A stretch of 64,000 nucleotides of DNA, taken from contig NZ_JAABNT010000011.1 in assembly GCF_010667575.1 (NCBI RefSeq), positions 62,001 to 126,000 on the forward strand. Direction: 5' to 3'. Made by a program: the position numbers and the translations under genes. The DNA is from Sulfitobacter sediminilitoris. GTDB lineage: Bacteria > Pseudomonadota > Alphaproteobacteria > Rhodobacterales > Rhodobacteraceae. This document shows, piece after piece, positions 8,918 to 18,045 of this stretch. The notes beneath the pieces were generated by a model, which searched no databases, was not told the DNA's origin, and saw only the letters and a program-made list of their open reading frames with translations. Position 1 is the first letter of the stretch. Each line of letters begins with the position of its first letter.

Positions 8918-10402
8918 TTAGTTGAAAAAGAGCGCAAAACCTCCGGCGTTGCCGCCAGTCAGACGATTGAAAGCCAACCACCGCTGCCGCGATATCATTG
9001 GACCTTTCGCTGCGTATTCATACGCGCCGATCCCATGCACCCAGTCCAGCAAATCAAGTGGGCCAGGATTTTCGGCATACGCCTTCAAGCTGATCCCGAC
9101 ACCCTCGGGCAAAAGCGGATGCGGCAGCAGCAGTCTGCCTTCAAGTAAAGCCTCCGCATCATCTAGGATCGCTTGCCATGCGTCGGCAGTCTGCTGGTTT
9201 ACCGCAATGCCAAGCGCAGAGCTTTGGGACGGGTTTGGTATCCACTCGCGATCATTATCCTGTTCTTCCTGCAGCAAGGCCCAGAAAAGCCGGTTCTCTA
9301 CCAGCATCGCCCGCCAGTGATCGCGTGCCGCCGTAACGCGTTCCGCCTTTGGTTGCTGGCGCAAGGCGCTTAGAAGGACATACAATGAATCCGCCTGCTG
9401 GACCCATTTGTCTTCAAAGCCTCGCTTCGGGTTATTCAGCTTTGCGTTTGCCGCTGATATTTCGGCCTGCAGAAAACGTTGCTCTTGCCGCAGCAGTACC
9501 ACTACCTCGGTTTCGATCTTGGCACGCTCTGCTGTCAGGGCTCGGATTTCAGCGTCGTCTTGCGGTGTCGCCGCGCGGAGCGCTTGCTCGCGCGCGCGGA
9601 GTTGCTGAAGACGCTCGTTCTGCCTCTTTACCGAACGGTCCACACGCCTTTTCTCGGCATTCAGTGCCGCAATTTCCAGCATCAGTGCATCTTTGTCATA
9701 GGTATTCGGAACAATTGGCACCTGTGAGAGCCGCTCTCGGCGGTTAACAAGATTTTCGATGATTGGCGCGGGATCAAAGGCGACAAATAGATTTCCCATT
9801 CCGGACAGCATATGGGTATAGGCCGTCAGCCAAGCATGATCAGCCTCGTCGAAGCGAACCGTGATCGGCCCCTCAAGTGCGCCAGTTGCTTCGACTTGCT
9901 GCATCGCACGTCGCCCCAACAACAATGGGCCAAGCGCGTCGACCACACCTTCGTTCGCCTCCCGGCTCCCGTTGCTGTTCACGTCAAACCAAACATCTTG
10001 CACGGTCAGATCAAACGGCAACACACGCCCGGCATCGGCCGCGTCTTTCAGCACGGCACGCGCGTTTTGTAGATCCGTAAGCGCGGTTAGCATCATCTTC
10101 GTCAGCGTGTCGGGTTGCGCCTGCTTTGGTTGCGGGTTGCGCGGTCCCAGCTCAAGGCGAAGTATCGGCAGTTCTCTCATCGGACCGCCAAGTCCGAATT
10201 CGTAGCGCGTTTGCAGTGTTTTTTCGAGCCCTCGCAGGGTTATCAACATGCCCAATTCAAAACCATGCGCATCGCTTTGGGATGACAACGCTTCTATCCG
10301 CGACTGCAGGCCAATCTCAGCCAAAGGTGCGTTCACCTGCTGCGCCGAAGCACCAAAATTGACTGTCAGCGCGACAAGGCAGCCAGAAATCCAACGCATC
10401 AT
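8918..10402 (-). CDS. Secreted coiled-coil protein with EF-hand-like loop, function unknown
   Basis: 494-residue protein with a signal peptide (residues 1-20, cleavage near ASA-QQ). DVNSNGSREANE at residues 140-151 matches the 12-residue calcium loop spacing (D1, N3, N5, G6, E12). Residues about 245-330 form a strongly charged heptad-rich coiled coil, and the C-terminal third is mixed and ends in FALFFN. I recognise no catalytic family. It is encoded 67 bases upstream of the DUF1194 gene on the same strand, so both secreted proteins may be made together. Periplasmic or outer-membrane-linked location is inferred from the signal peptide only. Confidence 0.7.
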   Translation of the reverse strand: MMRWISGCLVALTVNFGASAQQVNAPLAEIGLQSRIEALSSQSDAHGFELGMLITLRGLEKTLQTRYEFGLGGPMRELPILRLELGPRNPQPKQAQPDTLTKMMLTALTDLQNARAVLKDAADAGRVLPFDLTVQDVWFDVNSNGSREANEGVVDALGPLLLGRRAMQQVEATGALEGPITVRFDEADHAWLTAYTHMLSGMGNLFVAFDPAPIIENLVNRRERLSQVPIVPNTYDKDALMLEIAALNAEKRRVDRSVKRQNERLQQLRAREQALRAATPQDDAEIRALTAERAKIETEVVVLLRQEQRFLQAEISAANAKLNNPKRGFEDKWVQQADSLYVLLSALRQQPKAERVTAARDHWRAMLVENRLFWALLQEEQDNDREWIPNPSQSSALGIAVNQQTADAWQAILDDAEALLEGRLLLPHPLLPEGVGISLKAYAENPGPLDLLDWVHGIGAYEYAAKGPMISRQRWLAFNRLTGGNAGGFALFFN

Positions 10403-10420
10403 TGGGCGATGATCCTTCAG

Positions 10421-10461
10421 AAATGCAAAAGGGTGCGCAAGTTCTTGACCAGCGCACCCTT
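10421..10461 (-). terminator. Rho-independent terminator after mdh
   Basis: On the minus strand, AAGGGTGCGC, a 13-base loop, GCGCACCCTT and then TTGCATTT. The ten-base stem is perfect. It lies just past the mdh stop at 10484 and before the next gene, so mdh transcription probably ends here. Confidence 0.85.
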
Positions 10462-10483
10462 GGAAAGAAAACAGAACTAGTGC

Positions 10484-11509
<1,026 letters not shown>

Positions 11510-11584
11510 TCAGCCTTTGAGCAAGCTGCGTCCTTATCAAAACGATAGGTGAGGGCCGGCAAAAACGACGCCCCTCAATCTTGA

Positions 11585-12034
11585 TTATGCCAGCGTGAGT
11601 TGGTTTTTGTGTTCACGCATCGCTTCAGGCTTTTTCTCTGTGCTGTCGGTGTAGAAACGGTATCCGTCACAGTCTTCGTTCTTCAGGACCTGAACTTGCT
11701 CAGAGTTCACAGCTACCGGCATTCGCCTGACCCAAGAAAACCGCAAACACCACGATGCACGGTGCGAATATCGCCATCTTTGCATACCATGATGTCGTCA
11801 ATCTCACCGATGTTATTCCATGCGCTCTCTGCGCCGTCACCTAAACGAACATGCGTCTCCCTCTCAGTTTCGACGTTGTCGTTCCACATACCGATCAGGT
11901 CGCGAGAATAATGATCGCCCTGTTCATAGGTCTTAGTGCCGGCACCCGCTGTCTCGCTCGAATTTGAGCCTGCAATGGCAGCGCCGGAAAGGGTCATCAA
12001 TATGGGCTGTGGTCGTCAGAAAACGGTCTTTCTT
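11585..12034 (-). pseudogene. PRC-barrel domain protein, broken by loss of start and two frameshifts
   Basis: Read on the minus strand, three pieces in different frames join into one PRC-barrel protein. A good ribosome site (AAGGAG, 12043-12038) is followed at 12034 by AAG where ATG is expected, then KDRFLTTTA, a signal-peptide start. The frame then shifts near 11998-12003 into MTLSGAAIAG...KTYEQGDHYSRDLIG...EIDDIMVCKDGDIRTV...GFLGSGE. It shifts again near 11720-11726 by one missing base into MPVAVNSEQVQVLKNEDCDGYRFYTDST and stops at 11585. The last two pieces match the PRC pattern of an IDDLV strand followed by GGFLGxGE-VAV. Three independent lesions make sequencing error an unlikely full explanation. 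Confidence 0.75.
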
Positions 12035-12382
12035 GTTCTCCTTCTTTCTTGTGAATGTTGATCCATCTGATGCAGAAGAAGCAGCGGCAAAGGTAGATCG
12101 ACCCTGAATTCATTACTATTTTTCAGATAATTGCATGCTGTGGTATAGTCATGGCCTTGCTGCTGGGCAGGACACCGGGTGCATCGCGCAGGCTCCGGAA
12201 TGCCGCAAAATCACAGAGTGTTCAGGTTTGCTATCTTGCTGTATCTCCCCCATTGATAAGGGCAAGACGCCTATTGCAGCACGCAGACAATCCGCCAATG
12301 ATCCTAAGATGTCTTGGGTGTGTTGCGATTGTCAGCCGCGTGTCTGTCTACGAAGACCCATGATTCAAGACATACATTTTTT
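12035..12382. other. Intergenic region without a recognisable gene
   Basis: About 350 bases between the PRC-barrel remnant and the TauE gene. Short open frames exist on the plus strand from about 12135, but their translations show no family resemblance, no signal peptide and no good ribosome site. The AT-rich stretch at 12105-12145 could hold the promoter of the downstream permease. I see no stable hairpin or tRNA. Confidence 0.5.
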
Positions 12383-13138
12383 ATGCTGACCCTCGACCTT
12401 TTCTTCTTTATTGTCGCAGGTCCTGCGGTCCTCTTCGCCGGCATCTCGAAGGCGGGCTTTGGTTCAGGCGCGGCTTTCGCCTCGGCGACGATTCTGGCGC
12501 TGGTGGTCGAACCCGGACTGGCGCTTGGTGTCATGCTGCCGATGCTCATGTTGATCGACGTCAGTTCACTACGTCCGTACTGGAGGAAATGGAGCGCGCC
12601 CGATGTGAAGCTCTTGGTGCTGGGCGGATTGCCCGGCGTGGTGGCAGGGGCATTGCTGTATCAGGTGGCTTCTGCCGATCTGTTCCGCGTGCTGATTGGC
12701 GGCGTGGCAGTGGGTTTTGTCCTGTGGCAGCTTTTGCTTGCCTCCCAGCTTCTAAATCTTAAACGCGATCGCATGCCTGATTGGGCCGGTGTCGCATGGG
12801 GCACGGTGGTAGGATTTACCACGTTCGTCAGCCATGCAGGCGGCCCGCCCGCTGCCGTCTTCCTGCTAAGCCGCGGGCTCAACAAGACCCAGTTTCAAGC
12901 CAGCACGGTGCTGCTCTTTTGGGTCCTGAATATCGCAAAGTTCTTTCCCTACGCTGCTTTGGGCATGTTCACGGCACAGACCTTTCTTGCCAATATCGTG
13001 CTGGTGCCCTTTGCGCTTTTGGGAACGTGGATCGGCGTCAAGGCCCACCACCTGGTGCCAGAGCGAGTATTTTTCGGTCTGACTTATGTTCTGCTGCTTG
13101 TTACCGGATCCAAGCTGATCTGGGATGGCCTGACCTGA
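12383..13138 (+). CDS. TauE/SafE family permease (sulfite/organic anion exporter-like)
   Basis: 251-residue inner-membrane protein with about eight hydrophobic helices. Family members export sulfite, sulfoacetate or related anions, or take up small organic acids; the substrate here is not evident. The family repeats are visible: GISKAGFGSGAAFASATILALV near residue 21 in the N-half and FTTFVSHAGGPPAAVFLL near residue 142 in the C-half. I start at the ATG at 12383, where hydrophobic sequence begins, although the frame is open to 12314. No taurine or sulfur genes lie nearby. It converges with the small secreted gene at 13221, with a hairpin between. Confidence 0.85.
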   Translation: MLTLDLFFFIVAGPAVLFAGISKAGFGSGAAFASATILALVVEPGLALGVMLPMLMLIDVSSLRPYWRKWSAPDVKLLVLGGLPGVVAGALLYQVASADLFRVLIGGVAVGFVLWQLLLASQLLNLKRDRMPDWAGVAWGTVVGFTTFVSHAGGPPAAVFLLSRGLNKTQFQASTVLLFWVLNIAKFFPYAALGMFTAQTFLANIVLVPFALLGTWIGVKAHHLVPERVFFGLTYVLLLVTGSKLIWDGLT

Positions 13139-13151
13139 TATCCGCTTCAGC

Positions 13152-13178
13152 AAAAAGGCGGACCATCTGGCCCGCCTT
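13152..13178 (-). terminator. Hairpin terminator between convergent genes
   Basis: AAGGCGG, a ten-base loop and CCGCCTT. On the minus strand it is followed by TTTGC, giving a five-T tail for the gene starting at 13553. On the plus strand no T run follows, so it would end the TauE transcript less well. Confidence 0.65.
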
Positions 13179-13220
13179 CCCGCTTCGTGGTCTGCACGAT
13201 AATTCAGGCGTCACTACAGT

Positions 13221-13553
13221 TCATGCGTCACTACCCTTGGCCGGAAGGGCATCCGCGACTGTTTCAAAGGACTGTCCGGAAGCGACCAGACAGGTCAACC
13301 CACCGGGCATTGTCACCGTGATTGTCCAACTGCCCGTCTCTGTTGAGGCAAAAACCTCAACGACAGAGTTATTTGAGCCCAACCCCACAGATTGCCGTGT
13401 TTCGCCGTACCCTTCTGCCAGTTTTTCCACAACGGCCGCGCGCGGACCGCAGTTTCGGCTGCTTTGCGCAGCGACATCTGTGGTCGTCGCCAAAAACAAG
13501 GCCGCAGCAGCCGTCAGTGCGCCGAGTTTGAACATTTTTTCAGTTCTATTCAT
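13221..13553 (-). CDS. Small secreted protein, function unknown
   Basis: 110-residue protein from the ATG at 13553 (MNRTEKMF). The frame is open further upstream to 13712, but that part is GC-rich, full of hairpins and low in hydrophobic content, so I take it as leader. A signal peptide (GALTAAAALFLATTTDVAAQ) precedes a mature domain with two cysteines, one in RNCGPR and one in GGLTCLVASG, likely disulfide-bonded. The mature motif of a helix (AAVVEKLAEGYGET) followed by a beta region ending in TCLVASG resembles small periplasmic proteins of Rhodobacteraceae that I cannot name further. Confidence 0.75.
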   Translation of the reverse strand: MNRTEKMFKLGALTAAAALFLATTTDVAAQSSRNCGPRAAVVEKLAEGYGETRQSVGLGSNNSVVEVFASTETGSWTITVTMPGGLTCLVASGQSFETVADALPAKGSDA

Positions 13554-13890
13554 CCTATGTGCCTTCATTCGAAAGGCCGCACCCAAAGTCCTCGGACCTA
13601 CCCCGGGTTTTCCCGGCGGGACCTGGGTGGCCCAGGTTGTGACATGTGGCTGCATGTCCCGCTCCGCACTCTCCGGCGGTCTTGCCGAAACGGCTCTCCC
13701 CATGGGATGCAACGGGGATCACTTTGCGGCTCAGGGTTGAAGTATTGGTTAACGTGGCGTCCGCAGACCCTCAAAATTTGATATTTGCTGCACTGCGGCG
13801 CAAATGGGCTTGAACTTTTGTGCAAATAATGCCCCCTTGCGCGCAATATTCTGACCCGGCGGTAATGCCGCCCAAGACCGGAAGCCAGCA
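13554..13890. other. Intergenic region with tandem inverted repeats; possible structured leader
   Basis: Four hairpins follow one another here. By plus-strand position they are CCGGG-TTTT-CCCGG around 13602, ACCTGGG-TGG-CCCAGGT around 13621, GACATG-TGGCTG-CATGTC around 13642 and GCCG-AAA-CGGC around 13684. On the minus strand they would form the 5' leader of the secreted-protein gene at 13553. I could not match them to a known riboswitch or small RNA. Bases 13740-13890 are plain AT-richer sequence that probably holds the mcl2 promoter. Confidence 0.4.
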
Positions 13891-14748
13891 ATGCCCAAGA
13901 TCGCCCGTCCCCTTCGTTCAGTCCTTTATATCCCCGGCTCCAAGCCGCGCGCCTTGGACAAAGCCCGTGGCCTGCCCTGCGATGCGATCATCTTTGACCT
14001 TGAAGATGCCGTAACGCCGGATGAAAAAGTCGCCGCGCGCGATACGCTGGCCGAAGCGCTGAAAGAGGGCCGTTATGGCAATCGGTACCGGGTCATCCGT
14101 ATTAACGGCCTTGATACGCCATGGGGCGCAGATGATGCCGCTGCCGCTGCCAAAATGGACGCTGATGCGGTCCTTCTGCCAAAGGTCGGCAGCCCGGCCG
14201 ACCTTGAAGCGCTGACTGAAATTGTTGGCGACATCCCGCTTTGGGCTATGATGGAGACACCGGGCGCGATGCTGAACGCCGCCGCCATCGCGGCGCACCG
14301 CCAGCTGGAAGCCATGGTCATGGGCACCAACGATCTGGCCAAAGATCTACAGACGCGCTTTCGCGCTGATCGTTTGCCACTGATAACGGGCCTTGGCCTG
14401 TGCGTACTGGCCGCCAAAGCGCATGAATGCGCCGTGATCGACGGTGTTTATAATGCGTTCAAGGATGACGAGGGCCTCAAGGTCGAATGTGATCAAGGTC
14501 GCGACATGGGCTTTGACGGCAAGACACTGATCCACCCTGCGCAGCTTGACGTTGCGAACGCCGCCTTCTCTCCGTCCGAAGAAGAAGCTGAACTTGCCCG
14601 CCGCCAGATTGCCGCATTCGAGGAAATCGAAGCCTCGGGTCAAGGTGTGGCAGTTGTTGACGGAAAGATCGTTGAGAACCTGCATGTTGCCACCGCACGC
14701 GAGACACTGGCCAAACTCGACGCCATTGCCGCAATGAACGAAGGATAA
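13891..14748 (+). CDS. mcl2: CitE-like HpcH/HpaI-fold protein, probable (3S)-malyl-CoA thioesterase
   Basis: 285-residue cytosolic TIM-barrel enzyme. By similarity and by its neighbours (an mch gene four genes on) it matches Rhodobacter sphaeroides Mcl2, known to hydrolyse (3S)-malyl-CoA to malate and CoA, completing the apparent malate synthase activity of the ethylmalonyl-CoA pathway. Seen are SVLYIPGSKPRALDKA (residues 10-25), IIFDLEDAV with the Glu/Asp pair near 38, metal ligand Glu122 in METPGAM, and Asp148 in GTNDLAKDL. True malyl-CoA lyase (Mcl1) is longer, near 318 residues. A citrate-lyase-beta-like lyase activity cannot be excluded from sequence alone. Confidence 0.8.
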   Translation: MPKIARPLRSVLYIPGSKPRALDKARGLPCDAIIFDLEDAVTPDEKVAARDTLAEALKEGRYGNRYRVIRINGLDTPWGADDAAAAAKMDADAVLLPKVGSPADLEALTEIVGDIPLWAMMETPGAMLNAAAIAAHRQLEAMVMGTNDLAKDLQTRFRADRLPLITGLGLCVLAAKAHECAVIDGVYNAFKDDEGLKVECDQGRDMGFDGKTLIHPAQLDVANAAFSPSEEEAELARRQIAAFEEIEASGQGVAVVDGKIVENLHVATARETLAKLDAIAAMNEG

Positions 14749-14752
14749 CCCA

Positions 14753-15310
14753 ATGACCCTGCTTCTTCTTGGCCTGATCCTGTGGATTGTCGCTCATTGG
14801 TTCAAACGCCTTGCTCCCGACGCACGGGCAAAGCTGGGCGATCCGGGCAAGGGCCTGGTCGCTCTGCTGGTGCTGGCAAGCGTCGTGCTGATGGTGCTGG
14901 GCTACCGGGGCGCTGATTTTATCCCGGTCTGGTATCCGCCGTCTTTCCTCACGGGGATCAACAATCTTGCCATGCTGCTGGCCTTCTGGGTCTACGGCTC
15001 TTCAGCTGCCAAGGGGGCCAAGGCATGGCCCGCCTACAAAACCCGCCATCCACAGTTGCTGGCGGTGAAAATCTGGGCAGCAGCGCATTTGCTGGTCAAC
15101 GGCGATCTGGCTTCGATCATCCTGTTTGGCGGCTTGCTGGGTTGGGCAGTGGTTTCGGTCATCCTGATCAACCGCGCCGAACCAAACTGGACGCCACCGC
15201 CACCCGCAGGCCGCAAGACCTACATCCGACTCGCTGTGATATCTGCCGTGCTCTTCAGCGTTGTTGCGGCCATCCACACGTGGCTCGGCGTCTGGCCTTT
15301 CTCTTCCTAA
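14753..15310 (+). CDS. NnrU family integral membrane protein
   Basis: 185-residue inner-membrane protein with five hydrophobic helices. The family takes its name from NnrU of denitrifiers and is distantly related to the heme-binding carotene isomerase Z-ISO. Conserved His and Trp residues appear in LWIVAHWFKRLAP (residues 11-23) and KIWAAAHLLVNGDLASIILFGG (near 104). It starts four bases after mcl2 and is followed 10 bases later by the DUF1737 gene, so it is read with the mcl2-mch unit. No denitrification gene is nearby; why it sits in this carbon pathway unit is unclear. Confidence 0.85.
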   Translation: MTLLLLGLILWIVAHWFKRLAPDARAKLGDPGKGLVALLVLASVVLMVLGYRGADFIPVWYPPSFLTGINNLAMLLAFWVYGSSAAKGAKAWPAYKTRHPQLLAVKIWAAAHLLVNGDLASIILFGGLLGWAVVSVILINRAEPNWTPPPPAGRKTYIRLAVISAVLFSVVAAIHTWLGVWPFSS

Positions 15311-15320
15311 GGACCATGCA

Positions 15321-15524
15321 ATGAAACTTTACCGCTTCCTCTCAGAAGAGGACACGTCCGCCTTTTGCCACAAGGTCACCGATGCCCTGAACAAGGGGTG
15401 GGAGCTTTACGGCACACCCACCCAAACATGGGACCACGCCGCCGGGGTCATGCGTTGCGGGCAAGCCGTGACCAAGGAAGTGCCCGGCACCTACACCCCT
15501 GAGACAAAACTGGGAGAGCACTGA
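15321..15524 (+). CDS. DUF1737 small protein
   Basis: 67-residue protein from the ATG at 15321. MKLYRFLSEEDTSAFCHKV, then LNKGWELYGTPTQTW and GQAVTKEV, is the DUF1737 pattern. No signal peptide or membrane segment is seen, so it is cytosolic. Its TGA overlaps the ATG of mch by one base (TGATG), a sign of translational coupling, and NnrU precedes it by 10 bases. Function is unknown; the coupling points to a job linked with mesaconyl-CoA hydratase. Confidence 0.8.
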   Translation: MKLYRFLSEEDTSAFCHKVTDALNKGWELYGTPTQTWDHAAGVMRCGQAVTKEVPGTYTPETKLGEH

Positions 15525-16555
15525 TGGGCAAAACCAACGCCGGGCGCTTTTTCGAAGACTATCGCGTGGGCGAGACACTGCATCACGCCGTACCGCGCAC
15601 GGTTTCAGGCGGAGAGCGGGCGCTTTACCACATGCTCTATCCGGCGCGCCACGCGCTTTATTCATCAGACCAGTTCGCGCAAGCCAGCGGGCTCAGGGCC
15701 AGCCCGCTGGACGACATGATCGCCTTTCACATTGTCTTTGGCAAAACCGTGCCGGACGTGTCGCTGAACGCCGTTGCAAACCTTGGCTACGCTCAAGGCC
15801 GCTGGCTGGCACCCGTCTGGCCCGGCGACACGCTGCGCAGCCAGTCCGAGGTGATTGGCCTCAAACAGAACTCGAACGGGAAAACCGGTGTCGTCTATGT
15901 GCGCACGAGCGGGTTGAACCAGCATGACGAAGCGGTGCTGGAATATGTGCGCTGGGTGATGGTACGCAAACGCAACATCGATGCCGCCGCGCCCGAGACC
16001 GTCGTGCCAGATCTGCCGTCCGCGCTGACCCCGGATCAGCTCGTCGTGCCAGAAGGGCTTGATTTCACCAACTACGACTTCACCCTCGCTGGTGAAACGC
16101 ACCGCTGGAGCGACTACGAAGTCGGTGAGCAGATTGATCATGTCGATGGTGTCACCATCGAAGAAGCCGAACACATGATGGCGACGCGGTTGTGGCAAAA
16201 CACTGCGAAAGTCCATTTCGACACCTCCGCCCGGCCCGATGGCACCCGGCTGATCTATGGCGGGCACGTGATTTCCATGGCACGTGCGCTGTCGTTCAAC
16301 GGTTTGGCGAATGCGCAGATGATGGTCGGTCTGAACGGCGGTGCACACGCGAACCCTTGCCTTGCAGGTGACACGGTACGCGCATGGTCCGAAGTCCTGG
16401 ACAAGGCAGAAACCGATGCCCCCGGCGTTGGTGCCATCCGTTTGCGGCTGGTGGCCACCAAAGGCGGGGCCGCGTTCCATCTGCGGGGCGAGGACGGCAA
16501 GTATTCACCGAATGTGTTGCTGGATCTCGATTACTGGGCCCTGATGCCTCTCTGA
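15524..16555 (+). CDS. mch: Mesaconyl-CoA hydratase
   Basis: 343-residue double-hotdog MaoC-like enzyme. Known Rhodobacteraceae Mch hydrates mesaconyl-CoA to beta-methylmalyl-CoA in the ethylmalonyl-CoA pathway of acetyl-CoA assimilation. Seen are GRFFEDYRVGETLHHAVPRTV at the N-terminus, the hydratase-type stretch DMIAFHIVFGKTVPDVSLNA near residue 66, and a second module beginning near RWSDYEVGEQIDHVDGV (residue 195) with GGHVISMARAL near 245. Length and the N-terminal motif match Mch rather than single-domain MaoC. Last gene of the mcl2-nnrU-DUF1737-mch unit. Confidence 0.9.
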   Translation: MGKTNAGRFFEDYRVGETLHHAVPRTVSGGERALYHMLYPARHALYSSDQFAQASGLRASPLDDMIAFHIVFGKTVPDVSLNAVANLGYAQGRWLAPVWPGDTLRSQSEVIGLKQNSNGKTGVVYVRTSGLNQHDEAVLEYVRWVMVRKRNIDAAAPETVVPDLPSALTPDQLVVPEGLDFTNYDFTLAGETHRWSDYEVGEQIDHVDGVTIEEAEHMMATRLWQNTAKVHFDTSARPDGTRLIYGGHVISMARALSFNGLANAQMMVGLNGGAHANPCLAGDTVRAWSEVLDKAETDAPGVGAIRLRLVATKGGAAFHLRGEDGKYSPNVLLDLDYWALMPL

Positions 16556-16650
16556 GCATTTTCATTAGCTCAGGGTCGGCGGCGGTCAGCAGCAGTGGCC
16601 GAACGCATCTCTTTTTGTGGAAAGAATCAGGTTGAAGGCTTGCTTCTCAC

Positions 16651-16684
16651 AGCGGCGTAGCGACCGGTTATGCCGCTATTTTCT
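16651..16684 (+). terminator. Possible terminator after mch
   Basis: AGCGGC (16651-16656) can pair with GCCGCT (16672-16677) across a 15-base loop, followed by ATTTTCTT. It lies about 95 bases past the mch stop and before the sucC promoter region. The stem is short, so confidence is moderate. Confidence 0.4.
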
Positions 16685-16710
16685 TATCAATTCCTGAATT
16701 TTACAATATT

Positions 16711-16741
16711 TGTGATCACACGTTTTTTAGCTGTGATCACA
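16711..16741. promoter_or_regulatory. Paired TGTGATCACA operator upstream of sucC
   Basis: Perfect palindromes TGTGATCACA at 16711-16720 and 16732-16741, centres 21 bp apart. Together they form a larger inverted repeat with flanks ATT on the left and AAT on the right. The layout is that of 8148-8178 before sdhC, sharing the inner CG...GC bases. It sits 111-141 bases before the sucC start in an AT-rich gap. I infer binding of a shared regulator of the sdh and suc operons. Confidence 0.75.
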
Positions 16742-16851
16742 AATGTCACTTTCCTGTAGTATTGCGATCAAAACTCCGAAAAGCTGCGCGGGAACCATAA
16801 GACTCGCGGGTCAGCCAACCCGTAGCTTGAACCAAAACGGGACCGTTTTCC

Positions 16852-18045
16852 ATGAACATCCACGAATACCAGGCGAAAGCCCTTTTGCGCAACTACGGCG
16901 CGCCCGTCTCTGATGGCCGGGTCGTCCTCAAGGCCGAGGACGCCAAGAGCGCTGCTGGAGAACTGGACGGCCCGCTTTGGGTTGTCAAAGCGCAGATCCA
17001 CGCAGGTGGGCGCGGCAAGGGCAAATTCAAAGAGGCCGACGCCGGCGATGCAGGCGGTGTGCGCCTGACCAAATCCGTGGAAGAAGCGGCAGAGCAGGCC
17101 AAGAAAATGTTGGGCCGCACATTGGTCACGCACCAGACCGGCCCTGTCGGCAAGCAAGTGAACCGCATCTACATCGAAGATGGCTCCGGCATCGAGACTG
17201 AGCTTTACCTCGCGCTGCTGGTCGACCGTCAGACCTCGCGCGTTTCCTTCGTCTGCTCCACCGAAGGCGGCATGGACATTGAAGAAGTCGCGGCAAGTAC
17301 GCCTGAAAAAATCCTCAGCTTCTCTGTCGACCCCGCCACCGGCTACCAGCCCTTCCATGGCCGCCGTATCGCCTTTGCGCTGGGACTGGAAGGCAAGCAG
17401 GTCAAGCAATGCGTGGGCCTTATGGGGCTGCTCTACAAAGCCTTCATTGAAAAAGACATGGAGATGCTTGAGATCAACCCGTTGATCGTCACTGACAGCG
17501 GTGACCTCAAAGTTCTGGACGCGAAGGTCGCCTTTGATGGCAACGCGATGTACCGCCACGCCGATATTGCCGAGCTGCGCGACACCACCGAGGAAGATCC
17601 CAAGGAACTCGAAGCCTCCAAGTACGACCTCAACTACATCGCTCTGGACGGTGAAATCGGCTGCATGGTCAACGGCGCGGGCCTTGCGATGGCCACGATG
17701 GACATCATCAAGCTTTACGGGGCCGAGCCCGCCAATTTCCTCGACGTCGGCGGCGGTGCCACCAAGGAAAAGGTCACCGAAGCGTTCAAGATCATCACTT
17801 CCGACCCGAACGTCAAAGGCATCCTCGTTAACATCTTCGGCGGCATCATGCGCTGCGATGTGATCGCAGAAGGCGTCGTCGCTGCTGTGAAGGAAGTGGG
17901 CCTGAAGGTCCCGCTGGTCGTGCGCCTCGAAGGCACGAACGTGCAGCAGGGCAAGGACATCATCAACAACTCCGACGTCGACGTGATCGCGGCGGACGAC
18001 CTGAAGGACGGCGCGCAGAAGATCGTGAAGGCTGTGAAGGGGTGA
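16852..18045 (+). CDS. sucC: Succinyl-CoA ligase (ADP-forming), beta subunit
   Basis: TCA-cycle enzyme subunit that, with SucD, converts succinyl-CoA to succinate while making ATP. 397 residues. N-terminal ATP-grasp part begins [38 protein letters not shown] near residue 50 is the nucleotide loop; [20 protein letters not shown] near 205 holds the metal-binding residues; the C-terminal ligase domain has [13 protein letters not shown] near 298 and IFGGIMRCD near 328. First gene of the long suc operon. Unusually, two small secreted-protein genes separate it from sucD. Confidence 0.97.
   Translation: MNIHEYQAKALLRNYGAPVSDGRVVLKAEDAKSAAGELDGPLWVVKAQIHAGGRGKGKFKEADAGDAGGVRLTKSVEEAAEQAKKMLGRTLVTHQTGPVGKQVNRIYIEDGSGIETELYLALLVDRQTSRVSFVCSTEGGMDIEEVAASTPEKILSFSVDPATGYQPFHGRRIAFALGLEGKQVKQCVGLMGLLYKAFIEKDMEMLEINPLIVTDSGDLKVLDAKVAFDGNAMYRHADIAELRDTTEEDPKELEASKYDLNYIALDGEIGCMVNGAGLAMATMDIIKLYGAEPANFLDVGGGATKEKVTEAFKIITSDPNVKGILVNIFGGIMRCDVIAEGVVAAVKEVGLKVPLVVRLEGTNVQQGKDIINNSDVDVIAADDLKDGAQKIVKAVKG

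Noticed and set aside
12135..12389. Small plus-strand protein before the TauE gene
   Set aside because: No ribosome site, no family resemblance, Cys/Arg-rich translation, and it overlaps the TauE start.
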